A stretch of 64,000 nt of DNA from Halorubrum sp. DM2 (GTDB lineage Archaea > Halobacteriota > Halobacteria > Halobacteriales > Haloferacaceae), in the NCBI RefSeq assembly GCF_901686465.1, contig NZ_LR594487.1, positions 2,167,650-2,231,649 on the forward strand, given 5' to 3'. The notes beneath the pieces are model-generated. The model ran no database searches and had not been told where the DNA came from. It saw nothing but the letters and a program-made list of their open reading frames with translations. Positions 25,190-34,196 of this stretch are shown here, in pieces. Made by a program: the position numbers and the translations under genes. The number at the start of each line of letters is the position of its first letter. Position 1 is the first letter of the stretch.

Positions 25190-26917
25190 ATGGCTTCACT
25201 GGGAGAGTACAGTCGGGACGACTTCGGGCAGGGCGGTTTGAACGACGGACTCGACGTCGCCGAACTGGTCGAGGAGATCGGACTCGACGCCGACGAGATC
25301 GCGTGGCGGAAGGAGTTCGTCGGGTTCGACGAGGAGGACGAGCGCCGACTGAACCGGTACGAGGACGCGTTCGCGGAGAACGCTGAACAGATCGCGGACG
25401 ACTTCTACGACAACCTCACCGGCTACGACCAGACCGTCGACGTGATCGAGCGGTCTGAAAAGGGGATCGAGCAGCTCAAGCGGACGCAGTCGGCGTACCT
25501 CGTGACGCTCGCCGAGGGGGACTACGGCCCGGAGTACTTCGAGGACCGAGCGCGGATCGGGAAGCTCCACGACATGCTGGAGATGCCGATGAAACACTAC
25601 CTCGGTCAGTACGGCGTGTACTACGACCTCATCCTCCCGCTTATCGGCGACCGGCTCGTCGATTCGCTCACCGCCCGACTGGCCGACGACGTCGCGGGCG
25701 GAGGGATCGATGACGAGACCGCGGCGGCGGTCGAGGCGGAGGTCGACGACGCGATCGAGGACATCCTCTCCGTCCTCCGGATCGTCAACCTCGACATGCA
25801 GGTCGTGACGGACACGTACATCCACTCGTACAGCGAGAGGCTCTCCGAGGCGGTCGAGCGGAACGAGCGGCTGATGGCCGAGGTGGAAAAGGAGGTCCAA
25901 GAGCCGATCGGCGATCTCCGCGAGTCGGTGGGAGACGTCGCCGACAGCGCCGCCGCGGTCGGCGACGCGTCCGAAGACCAGTCACGACGGGTGGCCGAGG
26001 TCTCCTCGGAAGTGGCGAATCTCTCGGCGACCGTCGAAGAGGTGGCGTCGACCGCCGAGGAGGTGGAGCGCACGAGCAGCCGGGCGGAAGAGATGGCCGA
26101 CGACGGCCGGGCGGCGGCCGACGACGCCGCGGCGGCCATGGCGGATATCGGTGCCGCCGTCGACGAGGTGGCCGACGACGTCGAGGCGCTCCAAGACCGC
26201 GTCGAGGAGATCGACGAGTTCGTCGACGCGATCAACGGGATCGCGGACCAGACGAACCTGCTCGCGTTGAACGCCTCGATCGAAGCGGCCCGGGCGGGCG
26301 ACGCCGGGGCGGGGTTCGGGGTCGTCGCCGACGAGATCAAGTCGCTCGCGGAGGAGTCACAGCGGCACGCGAGCGACATCGAGTCGATGGTCGACGGGAT
26401 CCGCACCGACACCGAGGAGACGGTCGAGAGCCTCTCGGAGACGACCCAGCGGGTCGACGACGGGAGCGAGCGCGTCGCCGACGCGACGGAGAGCCTCTCC
26501 GCCATCGCCGAGGCGGTGACGGAGACGGCGAACGGGATCGACGAGGTCTCCGACGTGACCGACGAGCAGGCCGCCGCCGCCGAGGATATCGCGGCGACGA
26601 TAGACGGCGTGGTCGAACAGTCGAACGAAATCACCGAGGAGATGCAGGAGCTGGCGGCCGAAAGCGAGCGCCAGTCGGAGGCGGTCGAAGCGCTGGAACA
26701 CACCGTGCGCCGGTTGGCCGTGGACGGCGGAGACGGCGGTGGCCCCCACGTGGCGTCTCGGACGGACGGCGGAAGACCCGCCGAAGGAACGGAGGGCAGC
26801 CGGGAGGCCCCGGCGGGTGTCCCCGAGGGTATCCCGGAGTTCGTGATCGAGCGACTCTCCGACGAGGAACTACGGGCGCTCGCGGCCGGAGAGATGGACA
26901 GAGACGACCTGTTGTGA
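25190..26917 (+). CDS. hemAT: Globin-coupled methyl-accepting transducer (HemAT)
   Basis: A 575-residue soluble aerotaxis transducer. Residues ~20-190 form a globin-type sensor (EIAWRKEFVGF, then RIGKLHDMLEMPMKHYLGQY with candidate haem-ligand histidines). Residues ~230-530 form the MCP signalling coiled coil. Its tip reads [20 protein letters not shown] (about residue 350-372), followed by GFGVVADEIKSLAEES. There is no transmembrane segment. It ends in a conserved-looking acidic tail, SDEELRALAAGEMDRDDLL. HemAT senses oxygen and signals to CheA; no che genes are in the window. Confidence 0.95.
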   Translation: MASLGEYSRDDFGQGGLNDGLDVAELVEEIGLDADEIAWRKEFVGFDEEDERRLNRYEDAFAENAEQIADDFYDNLTGYDQTVDVIERSEKGIEQLKRTQSAYLVTLAEGDYGPEYFEDRARIGKLHDMLEMPMKHYLGQYGVYYDLILPLIGDRLVDSLTARLADDVAGGGIDDETAAAVEAEVDDAIEDILSVLRIVNLDMQVVTDTYIHSYSERLSEAVERNERLMAEVEKEVQEPIGDLRESVGDVADSAAAVGDASEDQSRRVAEVSSEVANLSATVEEVASTAEEVERTSSRAEEMADDGRAAADDAAAAMADIGAAVDEVADDVEALQDRVEEIDEFVDAINGIADQTNLLALNASIEAARAGDAGAGFGVVADEIKSLAEESQRHASDIESMVDGIRTDTEETVESLSETTQRVDDGSERVADATESLSAIAEAVTETANGIDEVSDVTDEQAAAAEDIAATIDGVVEQSNEITEEMQELAAESERQSEAVEALEHTVRRLAVDGGDGGGPHVASRTDGGRPAEGTEGSREAPAGVPEGIPEFVIERLSDEELRALAAGEMDRDDLL

Positions 26918-26928
26918 GGCGGTCGGCC

Positions 26929-26973
26929 CGGAGGCAGTCGAGCCGGAGGCAGTCGGATCGGAGGCAGTCGAGC
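26929..26973. repeat. Three tandem 15-bp repeats
   Basis: The unit cggaggcagtcgagc occurs at 26929-26943, 26944-26958 (last three bases differ) and 26959-26973, directly after the hemAT stop. No function is evident; it may have arisen by replication slippage. Confidence 0.7.
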
Positions 26974-27011
26974 CGATCTGACAACGGCACCCCACGGCTC
27001 GCAGACCGAAT

Positions 27012-27182
27012 TCAGGGAGAGAAGTACGCGTCCGACCCCCGAACGTCGGGGAGTTCGCGCAGCGGCCGACGACCGCACCGACCGCAGACGTCCGGCTCGT
27101 CGGGGTCGTCCGGCAGCGCGAACACCGTCTCGCAGGCGTCGCAGACGACGTAGCGGAGCGCGAGCGACGGGGTATCAGTCAC
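27012..27182 (-). CDS. Small zinc-ribbon protein, 56 aa
   Basis: A 56-residue protein starting with GTG at 27182. Two CxxC knuckles are present (YVVCDACETVFALP and DVCGRCGRRPLREL), spaced as in a treble-clef or rubredoxin-like zinc ribbon. It ends in SDAYFSP. Haloarchaea encode many such small zinc-finger proteins; this one has no assigned function. It is on the same strand as the MazG-like gene 114 bp upstream. Confidence 0.7.
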   Translation of the reverse strand: MTDTPSLALRYVVCDACETVFALPDDPDEPDVCGRCGRRPLRELPDVRGSDAYFSP

Positions 27183-27295
27183 GGGCGCAGTAGGCGGGCG
27201 ACGCACTTGAACCGACGCCTCGCGGGCGTCGCCGTCGGTCGGGGCCGGCGAGCGCGCGAGGGGTATCGGCCGGGGGCAGCGGGCACGAGAGCGTC

Positions 27296-27601
27296 CTATC
27301 GCCCTGAGCCGGCGTCGCCGGACGACTCGATCCGCGCCTCGTACTTCGCCAGCGACGCGTCGAGCGCCTCGCCGGCGTCGACGTCGGCGGTCTCGGCGAG
27401 CGCGAGCAGCGCGAACAGCGCGTCGCCGATCTCGTCGGTCGCGATCGCGGCGGCGTCCGGGTTGCGTCCGTAGTCGGTCGAGGTCGCCACCTCCTTCGCG
27501 ATCTCGCCGACCTCGCTCTCCAAGTCGAGGGCGCGGTACGCGAGGTCGGTCTCCAGTCCGTGCTCCTCGACGAACGCGGCGACGCGGTGCTGGTCGTTCA
27601 T
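27296..27601 (-). CDS. MazG-like nucleotide pyrophosphohydrolase
   Basis: A 101-residue all-alpha NTP-PPase of the MazG/dUTPase-2 superfamily. The metal-binding helices read LDLESEVGEIAKEVA (the ExxE of the family) and ATDEIGDALFALLALAE (the ExxD). It probably removes aberrant or excess nucleoside triphosphates. The ATG at 27601 (MNDQHRVAAFVEEHGL) gives the usual length for the single-domain form. It is divergent from npdG. Confidence 0.88.
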   Translation of the reverse strand: MNDQHRVAAFVEEHGLETDLAYRALDLESEVGEIAKEVATSTDYGRNPDAAAIATDEIGDALFALLALAETADVDAGEALDASLAKYEARIESSGDAGSGR

Positions 27602-27723
27602 GCGTGTCGCCTCCGCGCGGTCGGACAAGAACCTCTCGCTCCGGCGGCGGGACCGTCGGCTTCGACCGTGGCGAGGACGGCCGGTCACGCAACGCTGAAG
27701 GTGCGAGCGCACGACTCGATCGT

Positions 27724-28392
27724 ATGAGAATCGCCATCTTGGGCGGCACGGGAGACATCGGCGAGGGGCTCGCGCTCCGGCTGGCGGCGGACACGCCCCA
27801 CCGGGTCGCGATCGGCTCGCGGGACGCCGAGAAGGCGGAGAACAAGGCCGAGGAGTACTCCACCGAACTGGAGAGCCGCGGCCTCGACGCCGCGGTGACC
27901 GGCGGCGAGAACGCCGCGGTCGCCGCCGACGCCCGGATCGTCGTCCTCGCGGTCCCGCCGTACCACGTCGGAGACACCGTCGAGGCGGTCGCGGAGTCGC
28001 TGGAGTCCGGCGACGTGCTCGTCTCGCCCGCCACCGGAATGAAACGCGACGAGGAGGGCTTCCACTACCACAAGCCGGGCGCGGGGTCGGTGACGAAAAT
28101 CGTCGCCGACGCGGCACCCGAGGGGGTCGCGGTCGTCGGCGCGTTCCACAACCTCGCCGCCGCGCGGCTCGCGAACCTCGACGCCGACCTCGGGATCGAC
28201 ACGCTCGTGATCGGCGACGACGACGACGCGAAGCGGACGGTGGCCGACGTCGCCGAGGGGATCGAGGGGTTGCGCGCGCTCGACGCCGGCGGGATCGCCA
28301 ACGCACCCGAAATCGAGGGGTTGACGCCGCTTCTCATCAACGTCGCCCAGAACAACGACGGGCTTCACGACTTGGGCGTCCGGTTCCAGTAA
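27724..28392 (+). CDS. npdG: NADPH-dependent F420 reductase
   Basis: A 222-residue Rossmann-fold enzyme that exchanges hydride between NADP(H) and coenzyme F420. The N-terminal MRIAILGGTGDIGEGLALRL is the nucleotide-binding loop. AIGSRDAEKAENKA binds the 2'-phosphate, VVLAVPPYHVGDTVEAV follows, and GAFHNLAAARLAN and the C-terminal NAPEIEGLTPLLINV complete the fold. It has the usual family length and is monocistronic. Structured repeat copy 2 lies just downstream. Confidence 0.92.
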   Translation: MRIAILGGTGDIGEGLALRLAADTPHRVAIGSRDAEKAENKAEEYSTELESRGLDAAVTGGENAAVAADARIVVLAVPPYHVGDTVEAVAESLESGDVLVSPATGMKRDEEGFHYHKPGAGSVTKIVADAAPEGVAVVGAFHNLAAARLANLDADLGIDTLVIGDDDDAKRTVADVAEGIEGLRALDAGGIANAPEIEGLTPLLINVAQNNDGLHDLGVRFQ

Positions 28393-28435
28393 TACGGCTC
28401 CCCTGTCGACTGTGGATCGCTAATCGGTTCGGACA

Positions 28436-28528
28436 GCGCCGAGGCCAAAGTCGCTCGATACATGACGACGAACTCGGTGATGAAGACCACCGAAGCCCCA
28501 GTCGCTCGGCTGTACTGCGTTGGTTCCG
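28436..28528. repeat. Degenerate tandem half-units upstream of structured repeat copy 2
   Basis: The motif ccgaagccccagtcgc at about 28491-28506 recurs at about 28559-28574 inside copy 2, and a weaker version (ccgaggccaaagtcgc) lies near 28440. The units are about 50-68 bp apart. An equivalent duplication precedes copy 3. Confidence 0.6.
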
Positions 28529-28822
28529 TTTATAAATGAGTGATCGACACGACTGCCTCCGAAGCCCCAGTCGCGACGGCTCGCGCGGCTTGTTGCGGTC
28601 CTCGTCGCTCGCTGCGCTCGCTCCTGCGGTCCTTACTGCGCCGTGCTTCGCCCTCGCGACTGCCCCTTCGAGTCCTGCCCGGCACAGCACCGCACAGCAC
28701 CTCACGCCTCCCCAGCCTCGTCGCTCGCTTCGCTCGCGACTCCCTCGCGCGTGCTGGCTCGCGGCCGCCTTCGGCGGCACGCTCGCAGGCACGCGCCGAC
28801 CGCACCGCCGTAGATTTATAAA
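28529..28822 (+). repeat. Structured dispersed repeat, copy 2 (possible ncRNA)
   Basis: A 294-nt copy bounded by TTTATAA at 28529-28535 and 28816-28822. The conserved core is at about 28663-28719. The first hairpin is shorter and more divergent than in the other copies (9 bp, 28568-28576 with 28654-28662). A second short imperfect stem follows the core, then a third near 28755-28798 (gcgcgtgc/gcacgcgc). It lies between npdG and the prenyl synthase gene, in the same direction as both. No protein is supported. Confidence 0.8.
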
Positions 28823-28906
28823 CCGTGGCGGGTTTCTCGGCTGGAATATCGCCCCTCGGCGGCCGTTCCGTTAGGCCTTTGCGCGGGGGTCCCCTCCGCA
28901 CGGTAG

Positions 28907-29749
28907 ATGGAGTACTTGCAGCGTCGGGTCGGGTTAGTCGAAGACCGGATCGAGTCGGTCATCGACGACGTCGAGCCCGACGAGCTGTCCGACGAGGTCG
29001 GCCACGTCGTCCTCGCGGGGGGCAAGCGCGTCCGGCCGGCGGTGACCGTCCTCGCCTGCGAGGCGTTCGACGGCGACCCCGAGGAGGCGGTCGACTTCGC
29101 GGCCGGCATCGAGTTCGTCCACAACGCCTCGCTCGTGGTCGACGACATCATCGACCGCTCCGAGGTCCGCCGCGGCACCGCCGCCGCGTGGGCGGAGTTC
29201 GGCTACGGCCCGGCGATCATCGCCAGCGACGGCCTGCTCGGCGAGGCGTTCGCGCTCTTCTCGACCGACCCGCGCGCGATGCGCACCGTCGCCGAGGCGA
29301 TGGTCGAACTCGGCGAGGGCGAGGCGACGGAGCTGGCGGCGCGCCCGACGAACGAGGAGGAGTACATGGAGCTTGCGCGCCGGAAGACGGGCGCGCTGTT
29401 CCGCGCCGCCGCCGAACTCGGCGCGGTCGCGGGCGGCGCGGAGCCGCACGCGATCGACTCGTTCGGGGAGTACGCCGAGCGCGTCGGGGTCGCCTTCCAG
29501 ATGCGCGACGACGTGTTAGACGCCACCGCCGACGCCGACGACCTCGGCAAGCCGACGGGGCAGGACGCCGAGATGGACCGCCCGAGCGTCCTCCAAGTCA
29601 CGTCGCTGTCGCCGGAGGAGATCAACGAGCGCGCCAGAGCGGAGTCCGAGCGCGCGCTCGCCGCCCTCGACGACGCCGACCCGCCGGAGACCGAGGCGAT
29701 CGAGTACCTCCGGGATCTGGCGGAGTTCGTCGTCGTCCGCGAGCGATAG
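28907..29749 (+). CDS. Polyprenyl (geranylgeranyl/farnesyl-type) diphosphate synthase
   Basis: A 280-residue trans-prenyltransferase that condenses IPP with allylic diphosphates to make precursors of archaeal membrane lipids or quinone side chains. GGKRVRPAVTVLAC is the IPP-binding region. The first Asp-rich motif is LVVDDIIDRSEVRRG, and the second is VAFQMRDDVLD followed by DDLGKPTGQD. It is shorter than typical IdsA proteins, lacking part of the C-terminal region. The chain length of the product cannot be told. The start follows structured repeat copy 2 by 84 bp. Confidence 0.9.
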   Translation: MEYLQRRVGLVEDRIESVIDDVEPDELSDEVGHVVLAGGKRVRPAVTVLACEAFDGDPEEAVDFAAGIEFVHNASLVVDDIIDRSEVRRGTAAAWAEFGYGPAIIASDGLLGEAFALFSTDPRAMRTVAEAMVELGEGEATELAARPTNEEEYMELARRKTGALFRAAAELGAVAGGAEPHAIDSFGEYAERVGVAFQMRDDVLDATADADDLGKPTGQDAEMDRPSVLQVTSLSPEEINERARAESERALAALDDADPPETEAIEYLRDLAEFVVVRER

Positions 29750-29805
29750 GAGTGGTTTTCGAGCGGTAGAGAGGTCTGCGACGACGACCGCTGGAGGCGA
29801 CCGAC

Positions 29806-30855
29806 TCAGTCGTCCGCCGGCTCCTCGCGGGCGTTCTCGCCGATCGGCTCGCTGTCCCAGTACGCGTGGTCGTCGTCCGACCGGAAGCAGGCCGCCGTCC
29901 GGCCGTCGCCCACGTCGTACGCCGGCGGCGTCGACTCCCGGCAGGCCGCGCGCGCCTGCGGACAGCGCGTGTGGAACCGGCAGCCCGAAGGCGGGTTCCG
30001 CGGCGAGGGGACGTCTCCCTGAAGGGTGTCGAACGCCTCGTCGCGCTCCTCCGTGGTCGCACGGGGAACGCTCGACAGGAGCGCCTTCGTGTACGGGTGT
30101 GCGGGGTCGTCGAATATCTCCTCGACCGGCCCGACCTCGACGATCTCGCCGAGGTACATCACCGCGACGCGGTCACAGACGTGCCGGACCACGCCGAGGT
30201 TGTGCGCGATGAAGAGGAACGTCAGCCCGAAGTCCTCCTGAAGGTCGTCGAGGAGGTTCAGGATCTGCGCCTGAACGCTCACGTCGAGCGCCGACACTGG
30301 CTCGTCCAAGACGACGAAATCGGGGTCCAAGGCGAGCGCCCGGGCGATCCCGATCCGCTGGCGCTGTCCGCCGGAGAACTCGTGGGGGTAGCGGTCGACC
30401 TGATCGGCGGAGAGCCCGACGCGTTCGAGCAGGTCGCGGGCCGTCTCGCGGCGCTGGTCCCGGTCGGCGATGTCGTGGATCCGGAGCCCCTCGGTGACGA
30501 TATCACCGGTGGTCATCCGGGGGTCGAGACTGGAGAACGGGTCTTGGAACACGATCTGCGCCCGCCGCCGGAACTGCGTCAGCTCGCTGTCGGTCATTTC
30601 ACGGAGGTCCGCCCCGTCGAACGTGACCTCGCCGGCGGTCGGTTCGCGCAGGCGCAACACCGTCTCGCCCGTCGTCGACTTCCCGCAGCCGGACTCGCCG
30701 ACCAGCCCCAGCGTCTCGCCCTCCCGCACGTCGAAGGAGACGCCGTCGACGGCCTTCACGCTCTCCGACTCCTCGCCGAGCAGGCGGTCGACGAGCGACT
30801 GGTCGTCCGCGTAGTACTTCTTCAGCCCGTCGACGGAGAGCAGCGGGTCGCTCAT
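29806..30855 (-). CDS. dppF: Dipeptide/oligopeptide ABC transporter ATP-binding protein (DppF/OppF type)
   Basis: A 349-residue ATPase. The P-loop is [15 protein letters not shown], the signature [17 protein letters not shown], and Walker [15 protein letters not shown]. It has the Opp/Dpp C-terminal cysteine cluster ([15 protein letters not shown]) that marks peptide-type ATPases. The ATG at 30855 ([11 protein letters not shown]) overlaps the dppD stop in ATGA fashion. It is the last gene of the five-gene importer operon. Confidence 0.93.
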   Translation of the reverse strand: MSDPLLSVDGLKKYYADDQSLVDRLLGEESESVKAVDGVSFDVREGETLGLVGESGCGKSTTGETVLRLREPTAGEVTFDGADLREMTDSELTQFRRRAQIVFQDPFSSLDPRMTTGDIVTEGLRIHDIADRDQRRETARDLLERVGLSADQVDRYPHEFSGGQRQRIGIARALALDPDFVVLDEPVSALDVSVQAQILNLLDDLQEDFGLTFLFIAHNLGVVRHVCDRVAVMYLGEIVEVGPVEEIFDDPAHPYTKALLSSVPRATTEERDEAFDTLQGDVPSPRNPPSGCRFHTRCPQARAACRESTPPAYDVGDGRTAACFRSDDDHAYWDSEPIGENAREEPADD

Positions 30856-32156
30856 TCGCGCACACCTCCGTCGGCCGCGGCCGCGTCGTCGGGGTCGCCG
30901 GAGTCGCCCTCGAAGTGATCGTCCGGGAGCGCGTCGGCCGGGTCGTACTCGCGGGCCGCGAGGACGCACTTCGCGCCGTGGTCGGCGGCGGCGTCGACCG
31001 TCAACTCGGCCGGCTTATCGAGGCACGCTTCCATCGCCTTCGGACACCGATCGGCGAAGTAACACCGGTCGTCCATCTCGGCGTCGATCAGGCTCGGGAC
31101 GTTCCCCCCGATCGGTTCGAGTCGCGCCCGCGGGTCGTCCACGTCCGGGATCGATCCGAGTAGGCCCTGCGTGTACGGGTGGACGGTCTCGTTGAACACG
31201 GAGTCGAGCGTGCCGCGCTCGACGACCTCGCCCGCGTACATCACGCAGACGCGGTCGCACATCTCGGCGATCACGCCAAGGTCGTGCGTGATGAGTACGA
31301 TGCTCATCCCGCGCTCCGCCTGAATCTCGCGCAGGAGGGTCAGGATCTGCGCCTGGATCGTCACGTCGAGCGCGGTCGTCGGCTCGTCGGCGATCAGCAC
31401 GTCGGGTTCGCCGGCGAGCGCCTGCGCGATCATCGCGCGCTGGAGCATGCCGCCGGAGAACTGGCCGGGATACTCGTCGACGCGCTCCTCGGGGTCCGGG
31501 ATCCCCACCTGCCCGAGCAGTTCGACGGCCCGGTCCATGCTCTCGTCGCTCGTGTAGTCGCGGCCGGGAACGATCCCGTCGAGTAAGTACTTCCCGAGTC
31601 CGTACCCCTGGGTGCGCGAGCGCGTCGAGCGGGGGTTCGCCCGCGCCCGGCGCTGGACCTCGACCGCCTCGGCGATCTGCTCGCCGACGGTGATCGAGGG
31701 GTTGAAGCTGCTCATCGGGTCCTGGAAGATGACGCTGAAGGAGGGACCGCGCAGCGACCGGCGGACGCTCTGGGGAACGGTGCGGAGGTCGACGTGGTCC
31801 CCGTCGACCTGTACCGCGTCCGTATCGCGGAACTCGTCTGCGAGGTCGGGGTCGCGATACCACACCTCCCCCGAAGTGATCCGGCCGGGCGTCTCGACGA
31901 GGTCGACGAGCGACAGCGCCGTCACCGACTTGCCGGAGCCGGACTCGCCGACGACGCCGAGGATCTCGTCCTCGCGGAGGTCGAAGGAGACGGACTCCAC
32001 CGCGTTGATCTGCCCCTCCTCGGTGAAGAATCGGGTCGAGAGGTCACGAACCGCGAGCACGTCGTCGGGACCGGGCGTCCCGGCCGGGGTCGCGTCGCCG
32101 GTCGCTCGGGGGTCGACCGCCTCCTCGGCGTCGTCGACGCGGGGGGCGTCGCTCAT
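30852..32156 (-). CDS. dppD: Dipeptide/oligopeptide ABC transporter ATP-binding protein (DppD/OppD type)
   Basis: A 434-residue ATPase. The P-loop is [14 protein letters not shown], the signature [17 protein letters not shown], and Walker [15 protein letters not shown]. The C-terminal oligopeptide-type region has [18 protein letters not shown]. Extra acidic residues at both ends are haloarchaeal. An insert near residues 165-185 ([18 protein letters not shown]) between the Q-loop and signature is longer than usual. It overlaps dppC by 4 bp and dppF by 4 bp. Confidence 0.93.
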   Translation of the reverse strand: MSDAPRVDDAEEAVDPRATGDATPAGTPGPDDVLAVRDLSTRFFTEEGQINAVESVSFDLREDEILGVVGESGSGKSVTALSLVDLVETPGRITSGEVWYRDPDLADEFRDTDAVQVDGDHVDLRTVPQSVRRSLRGPSFSVIFQDPMSSFNPSITVGEQIAEAVEVQRRARANPRSTRSRTQGYGLGKYLLDGIVPGRDYTSDESMDRAVELLGQVGIPDPEERVDEYPGQFSGGMLQRAMIAQALAGEPDVLIADEPTTALDVTIQAQILTLLREIQAERGMSIVLITHDLGVIAEMCDRVCVMYAGEVVERGTLDSVFNETVHPYTQGLLGSIPDVDDPRARLEPIGGNVPSLIDAEMDDRCYFADRCPKAMEACLDKPAELTVDAAADHGAKCVLAAREYDPADALPDDHFEGDSGDPDDAAAADGGVRE

Positions 32157-33172
32157 GCGGCACCCCCTTCGCCCTCGATGCCGGGGTCCAAGGCGTCACG
32201 GAGCCAGTCGCCGAGCAGGTTGATTCCGATCACCGACAGCATGATCGCGAGGCCGGGGATCGAGGCGATCCACCACTGGCCCGAGGAGATGTAGTCGCGC
32301 CCCTGCGAGATGTCGAAGCCCCACGACAGCGTCGTCCCGGAGAAGCCGAGGAACGACAGCGAGCTCTCCAAGAGGATTATCGCCGCCACCTGCACCGTCC
32401 CGAGGACGATGATCGGCGTCACCGCGTTCGGCAGGACGTGCCGGAGGATGATCGTGTTGTCGTCGGCACCCAGCGCACGAGATGCCTTCACGTACTCCTG
32501 CCCGCGTAAGGAGAGCGCCTCCCCCCGGGCGACGCGGGCGAACCACACCCAGTTGACGAGCCCGACGACGATCACCACCGTTATCGGCAACACGAAGCTC
32601 TCGGGCATCCCCGGGGCGAGCCCGGCGACGACGAACGGATCGGGGACGTCGACCGCCGCGCGGCCCCACAGTCCGATCAGTGCGACCGCCAGCACGAGCG
32701 ACGGAAACGCGAGGCTGACGTCCGCGATCCGCATCAGCGCGTCGTCGACGCGCCCGCGGTGATAGCCGGCGAGCAGGCCGACGGGGACGCCGATGGAGGC
32801 CGCGAGCAGGGTCCCGAGGACGCCAACGACGAGCGACGTCCGAGCGCCGTACACCACCCGCGAGAACATGTCGCGGCCGAGCCCGTCGGTGCCGAAGACG
32901 AACCGCGGGTCGGGTGTGATCTCGACGGTCTCGGTGACCGTCCGGATCTCGCCGTCGACCATCTGCGAGGAGGTCCGTTCGGTGGTTTCCGAGAAGCCGA
33001 TCGGCGGTAGCTCGCTCTGGTCGAGCCGCTGTTCGGTCGGGTCGTGGGGCGCGACGAAGGGGGCGAACACGGCGGTCAACGTGATGAGGACCACCAGCGC
33101 CAGCCCGAGCTTTGCGAGCCCGCTCCCTCTGAACTCCTTTTTGAGATTTCGAATGACGCGTGAAGATATCAT
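32153..33172 (-). CDS. dppC: Peptide ABC transporter permease (DppC type)
   Basis: A 339-residue inner-membrane permease. An N-terminal OppC_N-like helix (LAKLGLALVVLITLTAVFAPF) precedes a large extracytoplasmic loop. The BPD-transport-1 core follows, with HPFGTDGLGRD-like FVFGTDGLGRDMFSRVVYGARTS and the EAA loop EYVKASRALGADDNTIILRHVLPNA. It pairs with DppB to form the channel. It is spaced 1 bp from the dppB stop and overlaps dppD. Confidence 0.93.
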   Translation of the reverse strand: MISSRVIRNLKKEFRGSGLAKLGLALVVLITLTAVFAPFVAPHDPTEQRLDQSELPPIGFSETTERTSSQMVDGEIRTVTETVEITPDPRFVFGTDGLGRDMFSRVVYGARTSLVVGVLGTLLAASIGVPVGLLAGYHRGRVDDALMRIADVSLAFPSLVLAVALIGLWGRAAVDVPDPFVVAGLAPGMPESFVLPITVVIVVGLVNWVWFARVARGEALSLRGQEYVKASRALGADDNTIILRHVLPNAVTPIIVLGTVQVAAIILLESSLSFLGFSGTTLSWGFDISQGRDYISSGQWWIASIPGLAIMLSVIGINLLGDWLRDALDPGIEGEGGAA

Positions 33173-33173
33173 G

Positions 33174-34166
33174 TTAGTCGTTCACTACCTCCGGGTCGAG
33201 ATACGCGTACACCACGTCGACGAGGATGTTCACGAGGACGAAGCTCGTCCCGATAACGATGAGGCTCCCCTGAAGCGCCGGCCAGTCGCGCTGGTTGATG
33301 CTCTCGATGACCAGCGTGCCGAGGCCGGGCCACGAGAACACCGCCTCCGTGATCACGGCACCCCCGATCAGCGTCCCGAGCTGTAAGCCGAGGACGGTGA
33401 TCACTGGGATGAGCGTGTTCCGAAGCGCGTGCTTGTACCGGATCAGCGTCCGGGGAAGCCCCTTGGCCCGCGCGGCCTGTACGTAGCCCTTGCTGAGTTC
33501 GTCCAACATCCCCGACCGGGTCAGTCGGGTGATGAGCGCCATGAAGTAGGTGCCCAAGGCGATCGCGGGCAGCGTGATGTACGCGAGCCACGCGAGCAGC
33601 GTCCCGACGAACGGCTCGGCGCTTATCACCGACAGCGCGACGTCGCCGACGTCGACGCCGCGGCCGCTCGTGTTGAACACGTCGAACTCCACGGCGAAGA
33701 TCAGGATGAGCATGATCCCGAGCCAGAAGTTCGGGGTGGAGATGCCGCCGAGCGATAAAAGCGTCGCGCCGTAGTCGACCGGCTCGTTCCGGTTCGTGGC
33801 GCTGATGACGCCGAGCGGGATCGCCAGCACGATCGCGACGACGCTGGCGGCGAGCGCGAGTTCGACGGTCGCGGGGAGCCGTTCGAACACGAGCGTCGTG
33901 ACCTCCTGCCCCTTGATGTACGACCGGCCCATGTCGCCCTGAAGCAGGTCGAAGACGTACTGGCCGTACTGGATGTACAGCGGTTGGTTGAGGCCGAGCT
34001 CGGCGGCGATGGCCTGCCGCGTCTCCTGGGTGGCGTCGAGCGGCGCGACCGCGTTGATCGGGCTGCCGGGCGTGACGAACCGGAGCGCGAACACGACCGT
34101 GATGACGCCCCAGACGACGCCGACCCCTTGGAGGCTTCTTTTGAGTACGAATCTGCCGAATGACAT
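33174..34166 (-). CDS. dppB: Peptide ABC transporter permease (DppB type)
   Basis: A 330-residue permease with six predicted helices. The first reads LQGVGVVWGVITVVFALRFV, followed by PGSPINAV typical of the DppB N terminus. The EAA loop is GYVQAARAKGLPRTLIRYKHALRN. ITEAVFSWPGLGTLVIESINQRD is the conserved periplasmic motif. It is the first permease gene, 30 bp after the binding-protein gene. Confidence 0.93.
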   Translation of the reverse strand: MSFGRFVLKRSLQGVGVVWGVITVVFALRFVTPGSPINAVAPLDATQETRQAIAAELGLNQPLYIQYGQYVFDLLQGDMGRSYIKGQEVTTLVFERLPATVELALAASVVAIVLAIPLGVISATNRNEPVDYGATLLSLGGISTPNFWLGIMLILIFAVEFDVFNTSGRGVDVGDVALSVISAEPFVGTLLAWLAYITLPAIALGTYFMALITRLTRSGMLDELSKGYVQAARAKGLPRTLIRYKHALRNTLIPVITVLGLQLGTLIGGAVITEAVFSWPGLGTLVIESINQRDWPALQGSLIVIGTSFVLVNILVDVVYAYLDPEVVND

Positions 34167-34196
34167 TACTAACGGTGTGGAGAGGTGGCGGCGGCG

